Assembly: GCF_964340395.1 (NCBI RefSeq)
Contig: NC_135561.1
Location: forward strand, 22,653,986 to 22,717,985
Origin: Glandiceps talaboti
Taxonomy: Eukaryota > Hemichordata > Enteropneusta > Spengelidae
Length of the DNA stretch: 64,000 nt
Direction: 5' to 3'
Shown piece by piece: positions 45,501-53,790 of the stretch. Position 1 is the first letter of the stretch, and each line of letters starts with the position of its first letter. The notes under the pieces were generated by a model. It did not search any database. It was not told the DNA's origin and worked only from the letters and a program-made list of their open reading frames with translations. A program made the translations under genes and the position numbers.

Positions 45501-48500
45501 TGTCTGCTAACAGTGACATAGGTATTAGTAGTGTCTGTTAACAGTGACATAGCTATTAGTAGTGTCTGTTAACAGTGACATAGGTATTAGTAGTGTCTGT
45601 TAACAGTGACATAGGTATTAGTAGTGTCTGTTAACAGTGACATAGGTATTAGTAGTGTCTGTTAACAGTGACATAGGTATTAGTAGTGTCTTTTAACAGT
45701 GACATAGGTATTAGTAGTGTCTGCTAACAGTGACATAGGTATTAGTAGTGTCTGTTAACAGTGACATAGGTATTAGTAGTGTCTGTTAACAGTGATATAG
45801 CTATTACTAGTGTCTGTTAACAGTGACATATGTATTAGTAGTGTCTGTTAACAGTGACATATGTATTAGTAGTGTCTGTTAACAGTGACATAGCTATTAG
45901 TAGTGTCTGTTAACAGTGACATAGGTATTAGTAGTGTCTGTTAACAGTGACATAGCTATTAGTAGTGTCTGTTAACAGTGACATAGGTATTAGTAGTGTC
46001 TGATAACAGTGACATAGGTATTAGTAGTGTCTGTTAACAGTGACATATGTATTAGTAGTGTCTGATAACAGTGACATAGCTATTAGTAGTGTCTGTTAAC
46101 AGTGACATAGGTATTAGTAATGTCTGATAACAGTGACATAGCTATTAGTAGTGTCTGTTAACAGTGACATAGCTATTAGTAGTGTCTGTTAACAGTGACA
46201 TAGGTATTAGTAGTGTCTGTTAACAGTGACATAGGTATTAGTAGTGTCTGTTAACAGTGACATATGTATTAGTAGTGTCTGTTAACAGTGACATACCTAT
46301 CAGTAGTGTCTGATAACAGTGACATAGGTATTAGTAGTGTCTGTTAACAGTGATATAGCTATTAGTAGTGTCTGTTAACAGTGACATAGGTATTAGTAGT
46401 GTCTGTTAACAGTAACATAGGTATTAGTAGTGTCTGTTAACAGTGACATAGGTATTAGTAGTGTCTGTTAACAGTGACATAGGTATTAGTAGTGTCTGTT
46501 AACAGTGACATAGGTATTAGTAGTGTCTTTTAACAGTGACATAGGTATTAGTAGTGTCTGCTAACAGTGACATAGGTATTAGTAGTGTCTGTTAACAGTG
46601 ACATAGGTATTAGTAGTGTCTGTTAACAGTGACATAGGTATTAGTAGTGTCTGTTAACAGTGACATAGGTATTAGTAGTGTCTGTTAACAGTGACATAGG
46701 TATTAGTAGTGTCTGTTAACAGTGACATAGGTATTAGTAGTGTCTGCTAACAGTGACATAGGTATTAGTAGTGTCTGCTAACAGTGACATAGGTATTAGT
46801 AGTGTCTGTTAACAGTGACATAGGTATTAGTAGTGTCTGTTAACAGTGATATAGCTATTAGTAGTGTCTGTTAACAGTGACATATGTATTAGTAGTGTCT
46901 GTTAACAGTGACATATGTATTAGTAGTGTCTGTTAACAGTGACATATGTATTAGTAGTGTCTGTTAACAGTGACATAGCTATTAGTAGTGTCTGTTAACA
47001 GTGACATAGGTATTAGTAGTGTCTGTTAACAGTGACATAGCTATTAGTAGTGTCTGTTAACAGTGACATAGGTATTAGTAGTGTCTGATAACAGTGACAT
47101 AGGTATTAGTAGTGTCTGTTAACAGTGACATATGTATTAGTAGTGTCTGATAACAGTGACATAGCTATTAGTAGTGTCTGTTAACAGTGACATAGGTATT
47201 AGTAATGTCTGATAACAGTGACATAGCTATTAGTAGTGTCTGTTAACAGTGACATAGCTATTAGTAGTGTCTGTTAACAGTGACATAGGTATTAGTAGTG
47301 TCTGTTAACAGTGACATAGGTATTAGTAGTGTCTGTTAACAGTGACATATGTATTAGTAGTGTCTGTTAACAGTGACATACCTATCAGTAGTGTCTGATA
47401 ACAGTGACATAGGTATTAGTAGTGTCTGTTAACAGTGATATAGCTATTAGTAGTGTCTGTTAACAGTGACATAGGTATTAGTAGTGTCTGTTAACAGTGA
47501 CATAGGTATTAGTAGTGTCTGTTAACAGTGACATAGGTATTAGTAGTGTCTGTTAACAGTGACATATGTATTAGTAGTGTCTGTTAACAGTGACATAGGT
47601 ATTAGTAGTGTCTGTTAACAGTGACATAGGTATTAGTAGTGTCTGTTAACAGTAACATAGGTATTAGTAGTGTCTGTTAACAGTAACATAGGTATTAGTA
47701 GTGTCTGTTAACAGTGACATAGCTATTAGTAGTGTCTGTTAACAGTGACATAGGTATTAGTAGTGTCTGTTAACAGTGACATAGGTATTAGTAGTGTCTT
47801 TTAACAGTGACATAGGTATTAGTAGTGTCTGCTAACAGTGACATAGGTATTAGTAGTGTCTGTTAACAGTGACATAGCTATTAGTAGTGTCTGTTAACAG
47901 TGACATAGCTATTAGTAGTGTCTGTTAACAGTGACATAGGTATTAGTAGTGTCTGTTAACAGTGACATAGGTATTCGTAGTGTCTGATAACAGTGACATA
48001 GGTATTAGTAGTGTCTGATAACAGTAACATAGGTATTAGTAGTGTCTTGATAACAGTGACATAGCTATTAGTAGTGTCTGTTAACAGTGACATAGCTATT
48101 AGTAGTGCCTGTTAACAGTGACATAGGTATTAGTAGTGTCTGTTAACAGTGACATAGGTATTAGTAGTGTCTGTTGACAGTGACATAGGTATTAGTAGTG
48201 TCTGTTAACAGTGACATAGGTATTAGTAGTGTATGTTAACAGTGACATAGCTATTAGTAGTGTCTGTTAACAGTGACATAGCTATTAGTAGTGTCTGTTA
48301 ACAGTGACATAGGTATTAGTAGTGTCTGTTAACAGTGACATAGCTATTAGTAGTGTCTGTTAACAGTGACATAGCTATTAGTAGTGTCTGTTAACAGTGA
48401 CATAGCTATTAGTAGTGTCTGTTAACAGTGACATAGGTATTAGTAGTGTCTGTTAACAGTGACATAGGTATTAGTAGTGTCTGATAACAGTGACATAGGT

Positions 48501-51500
48501 ATTAGTAGTGTCTTGATAACAGTGACATAGCTATTAGTAGTGTCTGTTAACAGTGACATAGCTATTAGTAGTGTCTGTTAACAGTGACATAGCTATTAGT
48601 AGTGCCTGTTAACAGTGACATAGGTATTAGTAGTGTCTGTTAACAGTGACATAGGTATTAGTAGTGTCTGTTGACAGTGACATAGGTATTAGTAGTGTCT
48701 GTTAACAGTGACATATGTATTAGTAGTGTCTGCTGACAGTGACATAGGTATTAGTAGTGTCTGTTAACAGTGACATAGATATTAGTAGTGTCTGTTAACA
48801 GTGACATAGGTATTAGTAGTGTCTGTTGACATGCTCACCCAGCTCGCAAACCCAGTACACCATGAACAATAATTTAACCTTACCGTCCGTGGCGTATGTG
48901 GTTGTTGATATGCTAAATATAGGAACATTGGTACTTCGGGGTCATGACCTCTGATATATTCAATTAGCTTCTCTTCGAATAATTCCTGTGGACATGATTG
49001 AATTCATAAAAAATTGGATTGGACATCGTCGCACACCATGGCCTGTTTTACGGTAACGTAATGCGCCTCCCACTGGCCTTGGATGCATTCATATACAATA
49101 TCTGTACTTATTTCAAAGTGTAGTGGAAGAATTAATAACAGCTCTGGTTTATGAGAATGGGATTGGACGCAATTTAAAAAGGATGACACCTTTTGTTTTT
49201 ATTCATGCAAAATTTATCTGTTGGCTTAGAAACTTATATACAAGTATCATTTAGGCTACACAGAGTTTGATCGTTGTAGAAATTCACCATTACAAAGACT
49301 TGTTAGAAAAGAAATAGTGCAGAACAATAACAATGTTCACCGATGTTGTCCCCGGGGCAGACCCAACCTGCTTTTGCAAAATGAGTTTCAACATGATCGT
49401 TTATAGGTTATATTTTATTCCACGGTTCGAGTTCAGTCAATTGCAAGTGATATTGCAGTAAGTACAATACTGTGAGTGCCTACTTATCAAGCAGCAATAA
49501 TCAACTATGCCCCATTACTTATAAACTCATCCTGTACACTTTTAACTCTGATCAACGTGACTGTAGACTAATATTAACCTCATCCTATAGAACTAAACCT
49601 TAGAAATATCCTAATACTATTGAATGTAAGGTTGGGTTTGTTTAAATGGTCAGCCCTGGCATCACACTTATGTACACTACATGAGTGACAGCACCATTCT
49701 GTTGATAGATAAGATGAAAACAAAAATAATTGTGTGTTTCCGATAACATGGCCTCAGAAAATAGGTTAGTTAGGTCAGGATTTTATTTTATTTTATTTTA
49801 TCTTTCTATTGCTTTTATTTTTGAAAACTATTGCTTCAACCCAAAGACAAGCAAAATGTCGGTCAGAACCCTTTTTATAGTTTGATGAAATATGTACAGA
49901 CAACGCTAGGACATGCAGGAATGTCAGGAAGACAACAAATTCTTATCTTTTTGTTTTAAATGTTAAAAAATGTTTAGGGTTTAATAGGGGCTTAAACTAG
50001 GATCGGTTGGGTTATCACAAACATACAATTTGTTTGTTTGTTTTGCCTTGTAAATATCTTAATGGTTATCCATGCATGTGTAAGGTACTTTATATTCAAA
50101 ACTTAGTCATGTGTACACATTCAACCCTATATAAAAGACGTGGTGACGTTGTGGCTATGTTCAGTTTTAAACGGTATATTCTTAACTCACTGATGTATAC
50201 ACGTTGTCGATACCTGGTCCACCTGCACGTTGAAGACCATCTCGCAAATCTTTGCCATCCATTTCACCCGATGCATCAGGACCTATTAAATAAGTGTAGT
50301 CACGTGTCAATTGGGTAATTTCAACTCTTTCATTCTATTATACTGTTATTTGACTCTCTCTTTCTTTTCTTTTATCTTTTTTGTGGTCCCACCGCTACCA
50401 CCAGTTCCAAATCCTACTGTACCACATCCCTCCACTGCCACCACATATCAGTGAAATGTAAATAATTAAATGTTAGTTGTAGTGTGGGGAGAGGAGTGGA
50501 ACTGTAGTAAAGGTAGAACAGCATGGAAATACATTAGGGATAAATGTGGTAGAGTGGTGATATTGACCTCAGCGACCTCAGCCCTGAGGTTGTCAGTTGT
50601 GTGATGATCTAGTCTCTCTTGGGAGTTCTGGCCTTCACACAAACCAGTCTTGATTTCCCCTCCCCCTTGTAACTATTGAAGGCTCCCTTAATACCTTTAA
50701 TTCAGTTGACAAACCAGTTACCATGGCAGAAACAGAGGGAAATAAGGTAGTGTATGTCAGTATGCACATTTCAAAAGTTGCAATTCCAATCGGCAAGTAT
50801 TATGAGACTGAATGGCAAGTGTTCTGAGACTGAATGGCAAGTATTCTGAGACTGGATGGCAAGTATTCTGAGACTGAATGGCAAGTATTATGAGACTGAA
50901 TGGCAAGTATTATGAGACTGAATGGCAAGTATTCTGAGACTGAATGGCAAGTATTCTGAGACTGAATGGCAAGTATTCTGAGACTGAATGCCAAGTATTA
51001 TGAGACTGGATGGCAAGTGTTATGAGACTGGATGGCAAGTATTCTGAGACTGAATGCCAAGTATTATGAGACTGGATGGCAAGTGTTATGAGACTGGATG
51101 GCAAGTATTCTGAGACTGAATGCCAAGTATTATGAGACTGGATGGCAAGTGTTATGAGACTGGATGGCAAGTATTCTGAGACTGAATGGCAAATATTCTG
51201 AGACTGAATGGCAAGTATTACGAGACTTACTAGTAGCCAAATTTTGTCAAAGCCCTGCTTAGTACTTTAAATGACGTAGGCAATAAGAACTATTAAATTA
51301 CTACAAGTCTACAAAATCAACTTCGATTTCACTGAGTCTAGAACAATCTATGAAAATATTATATATTTCTTATAAGTTATATCTAGCACCTTAGCCCTGG
51401 AAGTACTGAAATAGTTGGATTTCATGTGGAAATTGCAGTCAGTAGTGTCATGTATATTACAATTGGTCGAACTGTATGCCGGTATATGTAAAGTTTCAAC

Positions 51501-53691
51501 CTGTGAGGAATTTGTACAGACAGGCGAATGGTTTACTTTATACAATGTTGTTACATTGGCTATTTACATCAAGTTATCATGGTTATAAACAAAAGGTTTT
51601 TTTTTTGATATGTTATGTTTTTGTGACTGGTAATTACTGATGGTCAAGTTTGGCTGGGTCATTGACGGAACAACCTTTCGCTAACAAAGACTATGATCTA
51701 AATACTGTGTTTATTGTACTACTGAGTATTTCGTGTGTGAATTCCAATCTCTCTTCAGTCATAGTAAATCATAACTCCATTATACCAATTATTTAGTAAA
51801 TTAATTTACTCAAAATAATATAATTTAATTTGTCTTAATTGCAATACAGTTGTAATTGTGTTCTTTGTTTGGCTGTGATTTGTATCATTGAAAGGTTATG
51901 GAGAAAAATTCAAATTTACGTAGTTTACGCTAAACTTTCAGTAACTGACAACAGTTGGTTACTACACTATCGGTTGTAACAGGGCATTGGTTACTATGCT
52001 ATCGCTTACAACATGGCATTGGTTACTATGCTATCAGTTGTAACAGGGTGTTGGTTACTATGCTATTGGTTGTAACAGGGCGCTGGTTACTATGCTATCG
52101 GTTGTAACAGGGCGTTGGTTACTATGCTATCCGTTGTAACAGGGCGTTGGTTACTATGCTATCGGTTGTAACAGGGCGTTGGTTACTATATGCTATCAGT
52201 TGTAATGAGGCATTGATTACTATGCTATCGGTTGTAACAGGGCGCTGGTTACTATGCTATCAGTTGTAACAGGGCATTGGTTACTATGCTATCAGTTGTG
52301 ACAGGGCGTTGGTTACGATGCAATCAGTTGTGACAGGGCGTTGGTTACTATGCTATCAGTTGTAACAGGGCATTGGTTACTATGCTATCGATTGTAACAG
52401 GGAGTTGGTTACTATGCTATCAGTTGTAACAGAGCATTGGTTACTATGATATGAGTTGTAACAGGGTGTTGGTTACTATGCTATCGGTTGTTGTTGCTGG
52501 GTATTGGTTACAATGATATCGGTTGTAACAAGGCATTGGTTACTACCCTATCGATTGTAACAGGCTATTGGTTGCTATGTAACTGTTACTACCCTATCAG
52601 CTGTAACAAAAAGTTGGTTACTACTGTATCGGTTGGAACAGGGCATTGGTTACTACCCTATCGATTGTAAAAGTGGTTACTACCCTATCTGTTGGAATAC
52701 GGCATGGCTACTACCCTATCGATTGTAACAGGGCATTGGTTGCTATATAACTGTTACTAACCTATCGGTTGTAACAGGGCATTGGTTACTATGCTATCGG
52801 ATGTAACAGGGCATTGGTTACTATGCTATCGGTTGTAACTGGGCACTGGTTACTATGCTATCGGATGTAACAGGGCATTGGTTACTATGCTATCGGTTGT
52901 AACTGGGCACTGGTTACTACCCTATCGATTGTAAAAGTGGTTACTACCCTATCGGTTCGAATACGGCATTGGCTACTACCCTATCGATTGTAACAGGGCA
53001 TTGGTTGCTATATAACTGTTACTACCCTATCGGTTGTAACAGGGCATTGGTTACTATGCTATCGGATGTAACAGGGCATTGGTTACTATGCTATCGGATG
53101 TAACAGGGCATTGGTTACTATGCTATCAGTTGTAACAGGGCATTGGTTACTTATAATGCTATCGGTTGTAACAGGGCATTGGTTACTATGCTATCGGATG
53201 TAACAGGGCATTGGTTACTACCCTATCGGTTGTAACAGGGCATTGGTTACTATGCTATCGGATGTAACAGGGCATTGGTTACTATGCTATCGGATGTAAC
53301 ATGGCATTGGTTACTATGTTAGCGGTTGTGACAGGGTGTTGGTTACTATGCTATCGATTGTAATAGGGCATTGGTTACTATGCTATCAGTTGTAACAGGG
53401 CATTGGTTACTATGCTATCAGTTGTGACAGGGCATTGGTTACTATGCTATCAGTTGTAACAGGGCATTGGTTACTATGCTATCAGTTGTAACAGGGTATT
53501 TGTCACCATCCAATATTTTGATCAACATATGATTTATATGTCACAGTCATAGACAAAAATAAACCAACACATTACCATTTTCTGAACATGTATGCTCATA
53601 GAATTTAATACCACCATTTAAAAACCCAAAGAAGCGGTCAAATCCACGGTTGGTTGGCATGTATGTATCATTGCAGAATCCCAGATGCCAC
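484..53691 (-). CDS. Arylsulfatase B-like sulfatase, 3' part of gene (11 exons)
   Basis: Exons are 53576-53691, 50191-50282, 48884-48985, 24605-24668, 24086-24183, 21236-21372, 19847-19911, 13490-13625, 6436-6494, 4761-4856 and 484-653, spliced on the minus strand. Together they give 377 residues after a split Lys, with consistent phase at all ten junctions. The visible order GKWHLG-type start, FLYLAYQQPH, SDNGG, WPYRGNK, HISDMYPTL, LDGINIWE, WKLIVGWP and LFNLTADPYE is that of the arylsulfatase B/I/J family, which removes 4-sulfate from N-acetylgalactosamine in dermatan and chondroitin sulfate in lysosomes. By family knowledge human ARSB uses Lys145, His147, His242, Asp300, Asn301 and Lys318. 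Equivalents here are the split Lys, H2, H99, D157, N158 and K175, and the 58- and 18-residue spacings match. The formylglycine cysteine and N-terminus lie outside the window. Substrate and lysosomal versus secreted location are inferred. It could equally be an ARSI/ARSJ-like paralogue. Confidence 0.93.
698..2203. repeat. 40-bp minisatellite, about 37 copies
   Basis: The unit has the core CTCAACAATAGC(A/T)CCAAT, then CTAACAAT(A/T)GTTATATGGT. Few positions vary (A/T in AATAG/AATTG, C/G before AACTC). It lies in intron 10, about 45 bp from the exon 11 acceptor, and abuts the 52-bp array directly. Confidence 0.95.
2204..4728. repeat. 52-bp minisatellite, about 48 copies
   Basis: The unit runs from TGATGAGACCTAATATTCAA through TGAAATGACTCACTG to TAATACTAGTAATGTA. 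Most periods are 52 bp; a common 50-bp variant has TAATAATTG in place of TAATGTATTG. Variants with a TACTACGTG core cluster near 4190-4710, at the exon 10 end. It fills the rest of intron 10. Confidence 0.95.
4761..4856 (-). CDS. Sulfatase exon 10 (GWYLPP ... LFNLT)
   Basis: The exon is 96 nt, from acceptor CTATTATGTAG|AT to donor CTTACAG|GTTAGT. It encodes GWYLPPYLDGEHQEIPSPQQ, then NHTDFYLFNLT, corresponding to the WFPPP...LWLFDI segment. It joins the next exon to form LFNLTADPYE, a strongly conserved C-terminal motif of the family. Confidence 0.93.
4857..5934. other. Non-repetitive part of intron 9
   Basis: This is AT-rich intron sequence with no coding or RNA feature that I can support. 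A short TTG/TTTG microsatellite sits at 5777-5820. Confidence 0.6.
5777..5820. repeat. (TTG)n/(TTTG)n microsatellite
   Basis: About nine TTG units are followed by a few GTTT units. It is a simple repeat inside intron 9. Confidence 0.9.
5935..6453 (-). repeat. 32-bp minisatellite carrying the exon 9 splice donor
   Basis: About 16 copies of a 32-bp unit. Read on the gene strand, each is CTTATACCTATGAAGAAC followed by GTAAGTAATTCATT. The first 18 bases equal the 3' end of exon 9 and the rest is its 5' splice site. Copies beside the exon match it exactly. Distal copies drift (TATACTTATAAAGAAC), and two carry a 2-bp insertion (TTAATACG). Confidence 0.93.
6436..6494 (-). CDS. Sulfatase exon 9 (RYNEWKLIVGWP)
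   Basis: The exon is 59 nt, from acceptor GATCACCAG|AT to donor GAAGAAC|GTAAGT. It encodes YNEWKLIVGWPAFSYTYEE, aligning with IRHGNWKLLTGYPG of ARSB. AG|A makes the Arg of AIR at the junction. The last 18 or so exon bases and the donor are repeated in tandem in the following intron. Confidence 0.93.
6495..7114. other. Non-repetitive part of intron 8 (acceptor side)
   Basis: This is AT-rich intron sequence ending in a poly-T/poly-G run near 7034-7057. No coding or RNA feature was recognised. Confidence 0.6.
7115..13232. repeat. 42-bp minisatellite, about 145 copies, with higher-order structure
   Basis: The unit comprises GTTCTGTTACTATAAACCTG, TGTTGTTATTTATCATCTAA and GT. The main variant has GTGTGGTTAC in place of GTTCTGTTAC. 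The length is a multiple of three and one plus-strand frame lacks stops, so long repetitive ORFs appear; they are not genes. Truncated units at about 9470, 9915, 11365, 11810, 12460, 12860 and 13050 mark block duplications. It lies in intron 8. Confidence 0.96.
13490..13625 (-). CDS. Sulfatase exon 8 (LDGINIWESLS)
   Basis: The exon is 136 nt, from acceptor GTATATATAG|AT to donor GCCATCAG|GTTAGT. It encodes DLDGINIWESLSKGEPSPRE and continues to NVTGIFGANVSAI, matching LDGFDVWKTISEGSPSPRxE in ARSB. It has potential N-glycosylation sites at NVT and NVS. The acceptor and first five exon bases are the seed-like end of the 43-bp array that fills the preceding intron. Confidence 0.94.
13621..19790 (-). 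repeat. 43-bp minisatellite carrying the exon 8 splice acceptor, about 140 copies
   Basis: The plus-strand unit starts GTTATCTGTATATACAAAAT and continues AGATTCCCATACATTCATATCAA. On the gene strand each unit includes TTTTGTATATATAG|AT or TATACAG|AT, the same as the exon 8 acceptor at 13625/13626. A longer 47-bp variant with CATCTATG occurs near the exon end and around 15180, 16640 and 19190. It fills intron 7. Confidence 0.94.
19847..19911 (-). CDS. Sulfatase exon 7 (FHISDMYPTL)
   Basis: The exon is 65 nt, from acceptor TTTTCAACAG|A to donor TTAGAAG|GTAATA. It encodes LFHISDMYPTLIESVAGGIL plus E, matching the family's IHISDWLPTLVxLAGG motif. The phase fits both neighbours: GG|A makes Gly before it and G|AT makes Asp after it. 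Confidence 0.94.
19912..20484. other. Non-repetitive part of intron 6
   Basis: This is AT-rich sequence with no exon-like segment. A C-rich stretch at about 20144-20215 resembles one at about 50648-50712 (see findings). Confidence 0.5.
20485..21146. repeat. 47-bp minisatellite, about 14 copies
   Basis: The plus-strand unit is GTTGTGAAGGTTGACATTTG followed by ATGGTAGTGCTGTACAGGTAACATGAA. One copy near 20820 carries a 14-bp insertion. It is nearly open in all minus-strand frames, hence several false ORFs. It lies in intron 6, about 90 bp from the exon 6 donor. Confidence 0.95.
21236..21372 (-). CDS. Sulfatase exon 6 (NGG ... WPYRGNK)
   Basis: The exon is 137 nt, from acceptor GTGAAAAG|AATGGC to donor AATAAAGG|GTATGT. 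It encodes NGGDVLTSASNWPYRGNK, then GTYFDGGIKSPGFVAGKG and a basic GYKNKG end. It carries the Asn of DNGG and the active-site Lys of RGxK, followed by the typical EGG-like DGG loop. The acceptor's pyrimidine tract is weak. Confidence 0.94.
21671..21989. repeat. Three-copy compound repeat with (TGAC)n cores
   Basis: Three copies each consist of a variable TGAC tract plus about 65 bp of constant sequence (GGTTTGATTTGCTTGGTAAC ... GATAAGGGAAC). The spacing is 128 and 104 bp because the tetranucleotide tract differs in length. It lies in intron 5. Confidence 0.92.
22076..24090 (-). repeat. 53-bp minisatellite carrying the exon 5 splice donor, about 38 copies
   Basis: On the gene strand each unit reads ACT(C/T)TGAT|GTAAGTATTAG, then TCATGGAGTAAACAAAGTGG and TGATAAACTAACAA. 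The bases up to GAT are the last eight of exon 5, and GTAAGTATTAG is its real donor. Several copies (with CATCAGAGT on the plus strand) match the exon end exactly. The array runs directly into exon 5 and fills most of intron 5. Confidence 0.94.
24086..24183 (-). CDS. Sulfatase exon 5 (QVTLMDSM to FHSD)
   Basis: The exon is 98 nt, from acceptor ATCTTTTTAG|GG to donor CTCTGAT|GTAAGT. It encodes GQVTLMDSMAGTVF, then DELKAAGMYNDSLIIFHSD, matching MVSLMDEAVGNVxxALKxxGLWNNTVFIFSTD in ARSB. The last codon is the Asp of the metal-binding DNGG motif, so this intron splits D from N. The last eight exon bases and the donor recur in the adjacent 53-bp array. Confidence 0.94.
24362..24569. repeat. (TG)n microsatellite; (CA)n on the gene strand
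   Basis: About 208 bp of TG dinucleotides with a few TC, TA and GA interruptions in the middle. It fills half of the 421-bp intron 4 and begins about 35 nt downstream of the GC donor of exon 4 on the sense strand. Confidence 0.97.
24601..24607 (-). other. Non-canonical GC splice donor of exon 4
   Basis: The gene strand reads GCAG|GCAAGT with the cut between 24605 and 24604. Apart from the C it is a perfect match to the donor consensus, the usual compensation in GC-AG introns. Reading frame and family alignment leave no GT alternative. Confidence 0.85.
24605..24668 (-). CDS. Sulfatase exon 4, with a GC splice donor
   Basis: The exon is 64 nt, from acceptor CAACGAGTAG|GTTCC to donor TATGCAG|GCAAGT. 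It encodes VPQKWEDLYPYIEDSNRRIYA plus one base of Gly, matching the family's VPEEYLxPY...NRHHYAG. No GT donor keeps the frame: the nearby AAGTTT site shifts it. Using GC, the G joins GG of the next exon to give YAGQVTLMD, the conserved continuation. The exon fills exactly the 22-residue gap between its neighbours. Confidence 0.9.
24687..24750. repeat. (GAAT)n microsatellite
   Basis: A GAAT/ATGA tetranucleotide run with nine perfect units at its end, just upstream of exon 4 on the gene strand (about 20-80 nt from its acceptor). Confidence 0.92.
24843..26240. repeat. 61-bp minisatellite, about 23 copies
   Basis: The unit comprises AAGACTAAACCCAGCCAAAG, CAGCTAGACTGTAACATTAT and TTGGTAGGGGTGGAAATGGAA. 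Variants include GAAATAGAA, GGAGTGGAA and CTAGGGG. It lies in intron 3, next to exon 4. Confidence 0.95.
26252..26766. mobile_element. Possible TTAA-flanked MITE, 515 bp
   Basis: A non-repetitive island between two arrays is flanked by TTAA on both sides (26248-26251 and 26767-26770). Its ends form an imperfect inverted repeat: AAGGTGCAC at the left against ATCTGCACC at the right, about 25 of 34 positions matching by eye when flanks are included. A TTAA target and short terminal inverted repeats fit piggyBac-type MITEs. There is no coding capacity. TTAA is common in AT-rich DNA, so this is tentative. Confidence 0.35.
26860..48830. repeat. 31-bp minisatellite, about 22 kb, roughly 700 copies
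   Basis: The unit is TTAACAGTGACATAGGTATT followed by AGTAGTGTCTG. Most variation is at a few sites: GGTATT/GCTATT/TGTATT, CTGTT/CTTTT/CTGCT and GACAT/GATAT. Rare variants (TTAGTCAGGG insertions, TAGCTATAGTG insertions, a CTGTAACAG deletion) recur at fixed distances and expose kilobase-scale duplications. It makes up about 90 percent of the 24.2-kb intron 3. The centre TGTTAACA is a perfect palindrome. Confidence 0.97.
48884..48985 (-). CDS. Sulfatase exon 3 (FLYLAYQQPH active-site segment)
   Basis: The exon is 102 nt, phase 0 to 0, from acceptor GTCCACAG|GAA to donor CGGACG|GTAAGG. It encodes ELFEEKLIEYIRGHDPE, then PMFLYLAYQQPHTPRT. The His of QQPH corresponds to the active-site His of SVHEP in human ARSB. 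The intron that follows is about 24.2 kb, the largest in the window. Confidence 0.94.
48986..50190. other. Intron 2, non-repetitive
   Basis: This is the only intron in the window without a minisatellite array; it has just a short (TTTTA)n run at 49781-49803. The flanking exons join in phase, so no missing exon is expected, and none is seen. Confidence 0.7.
50191..50282 (-). CDS. Sulfatase exon 2 (KDLRDG region)
   Basis: The exon is 92 nt, from acceptor TTTAATAG|GT to donor ACATCA|GTGAGT. It starts phase 1 and ends phase 0. The translation PDASGEMDGKDLRDG...NVYTS aligns with the ALDFRDGEE...NMYST region before the helix that leads to the FLYL strand. The exon is short and less conserved; placement rests on phase, splice sites and position. 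Confidence 0.88.
50283..50791. other. Non-repetitive part of intron 1 (donor-distal side)
   Basis: Intron sequence with pyrimidine-rich stretches near 50340-50440. No gene or RNA feature is supported. Confidence 0.5.
50792..51228. repeat. 22-bp minisatellite, about 20 copies
   Basis: The plus-strand unit is GGCAAGTATTCTGAGACTGA plus AT. Variants are TATTATGAG, GTGTT and GGATGG. A three-unit pattern (ATGCCAAGTATTATG, GGATGGCAAGTGTTATG, GGATGGCAAGTATTCTG) recurs every 66 bp between about 50987 and 51180. Confidence 0.94.
51229..51949. other. Non-repetitive spacer in intron 1
   Basis: AT-rich sequence between the 22-bp and 32-bp arrays. No feature was recognised. Confidence 0.5.
51950..53502. 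repeat. 32-bp minisatellite, about 48 copies
   Basis: The unit is TTGGTTACTATGCTATCGGT followed by TGTAACAGGGCA. Variants include TACCCTATCG, ATCAGTTG, GGATG and GGGCGTTGG. The middle part (52480-53030) is more diverged and contains a duplicated block with TATAACTGTTACTA (about 52733-52760 and 53008-53035). It lies in intron 1. Confidence 0.94.
53576..53691 (-). CDS. Sulfatase exon 1 in window (KWHLG motif)
   Basis: The exon is 116 nt. It follows a TTTAAG acceptor and ends AATG|GTAATG. The first base completes a Lys codon, giving K-WHLG, followed by an MPTNRGFDRFFGFLNGG segment that matches the family's LPTRRGFDxxFGYLxG. The Lys and His of KWH contact the sulfate in characterised sulfatases. 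It ends in phase 1 (G of a Gly codon). Exons further 5' are not in the window; only repeat array and a retrotransposon follow to 64000. Confidence 0.93.
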
Positions 53692-53790
53692 CTTAAACAA
53701 AATGGAAAAGAAGTGAAATGACTGTGTTAATGAAATGTCAATTGTGTCATTATTAACACTACTGTACATCATTTAATCTTGCTGTCATAT

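Noticed and set aside
26860-48830. CRISPR-like regular array
   Set aside because: Units are contiguous 31-bp tandem copies without unique spacers, in a eukaryotic intron.
26860-48830. Centromeric or telomeric satellite
   Set aside because: The array lies between two in-phase exons of one gene and the unit is not telomere-like.
50007-50318. 103-codon plus-strand ORF
   Set aside because: It overlaps sulfatase exon 2 in antisense. The minus strand has proper splice sites and fits the family, while this ORF shows no recognisable domain.
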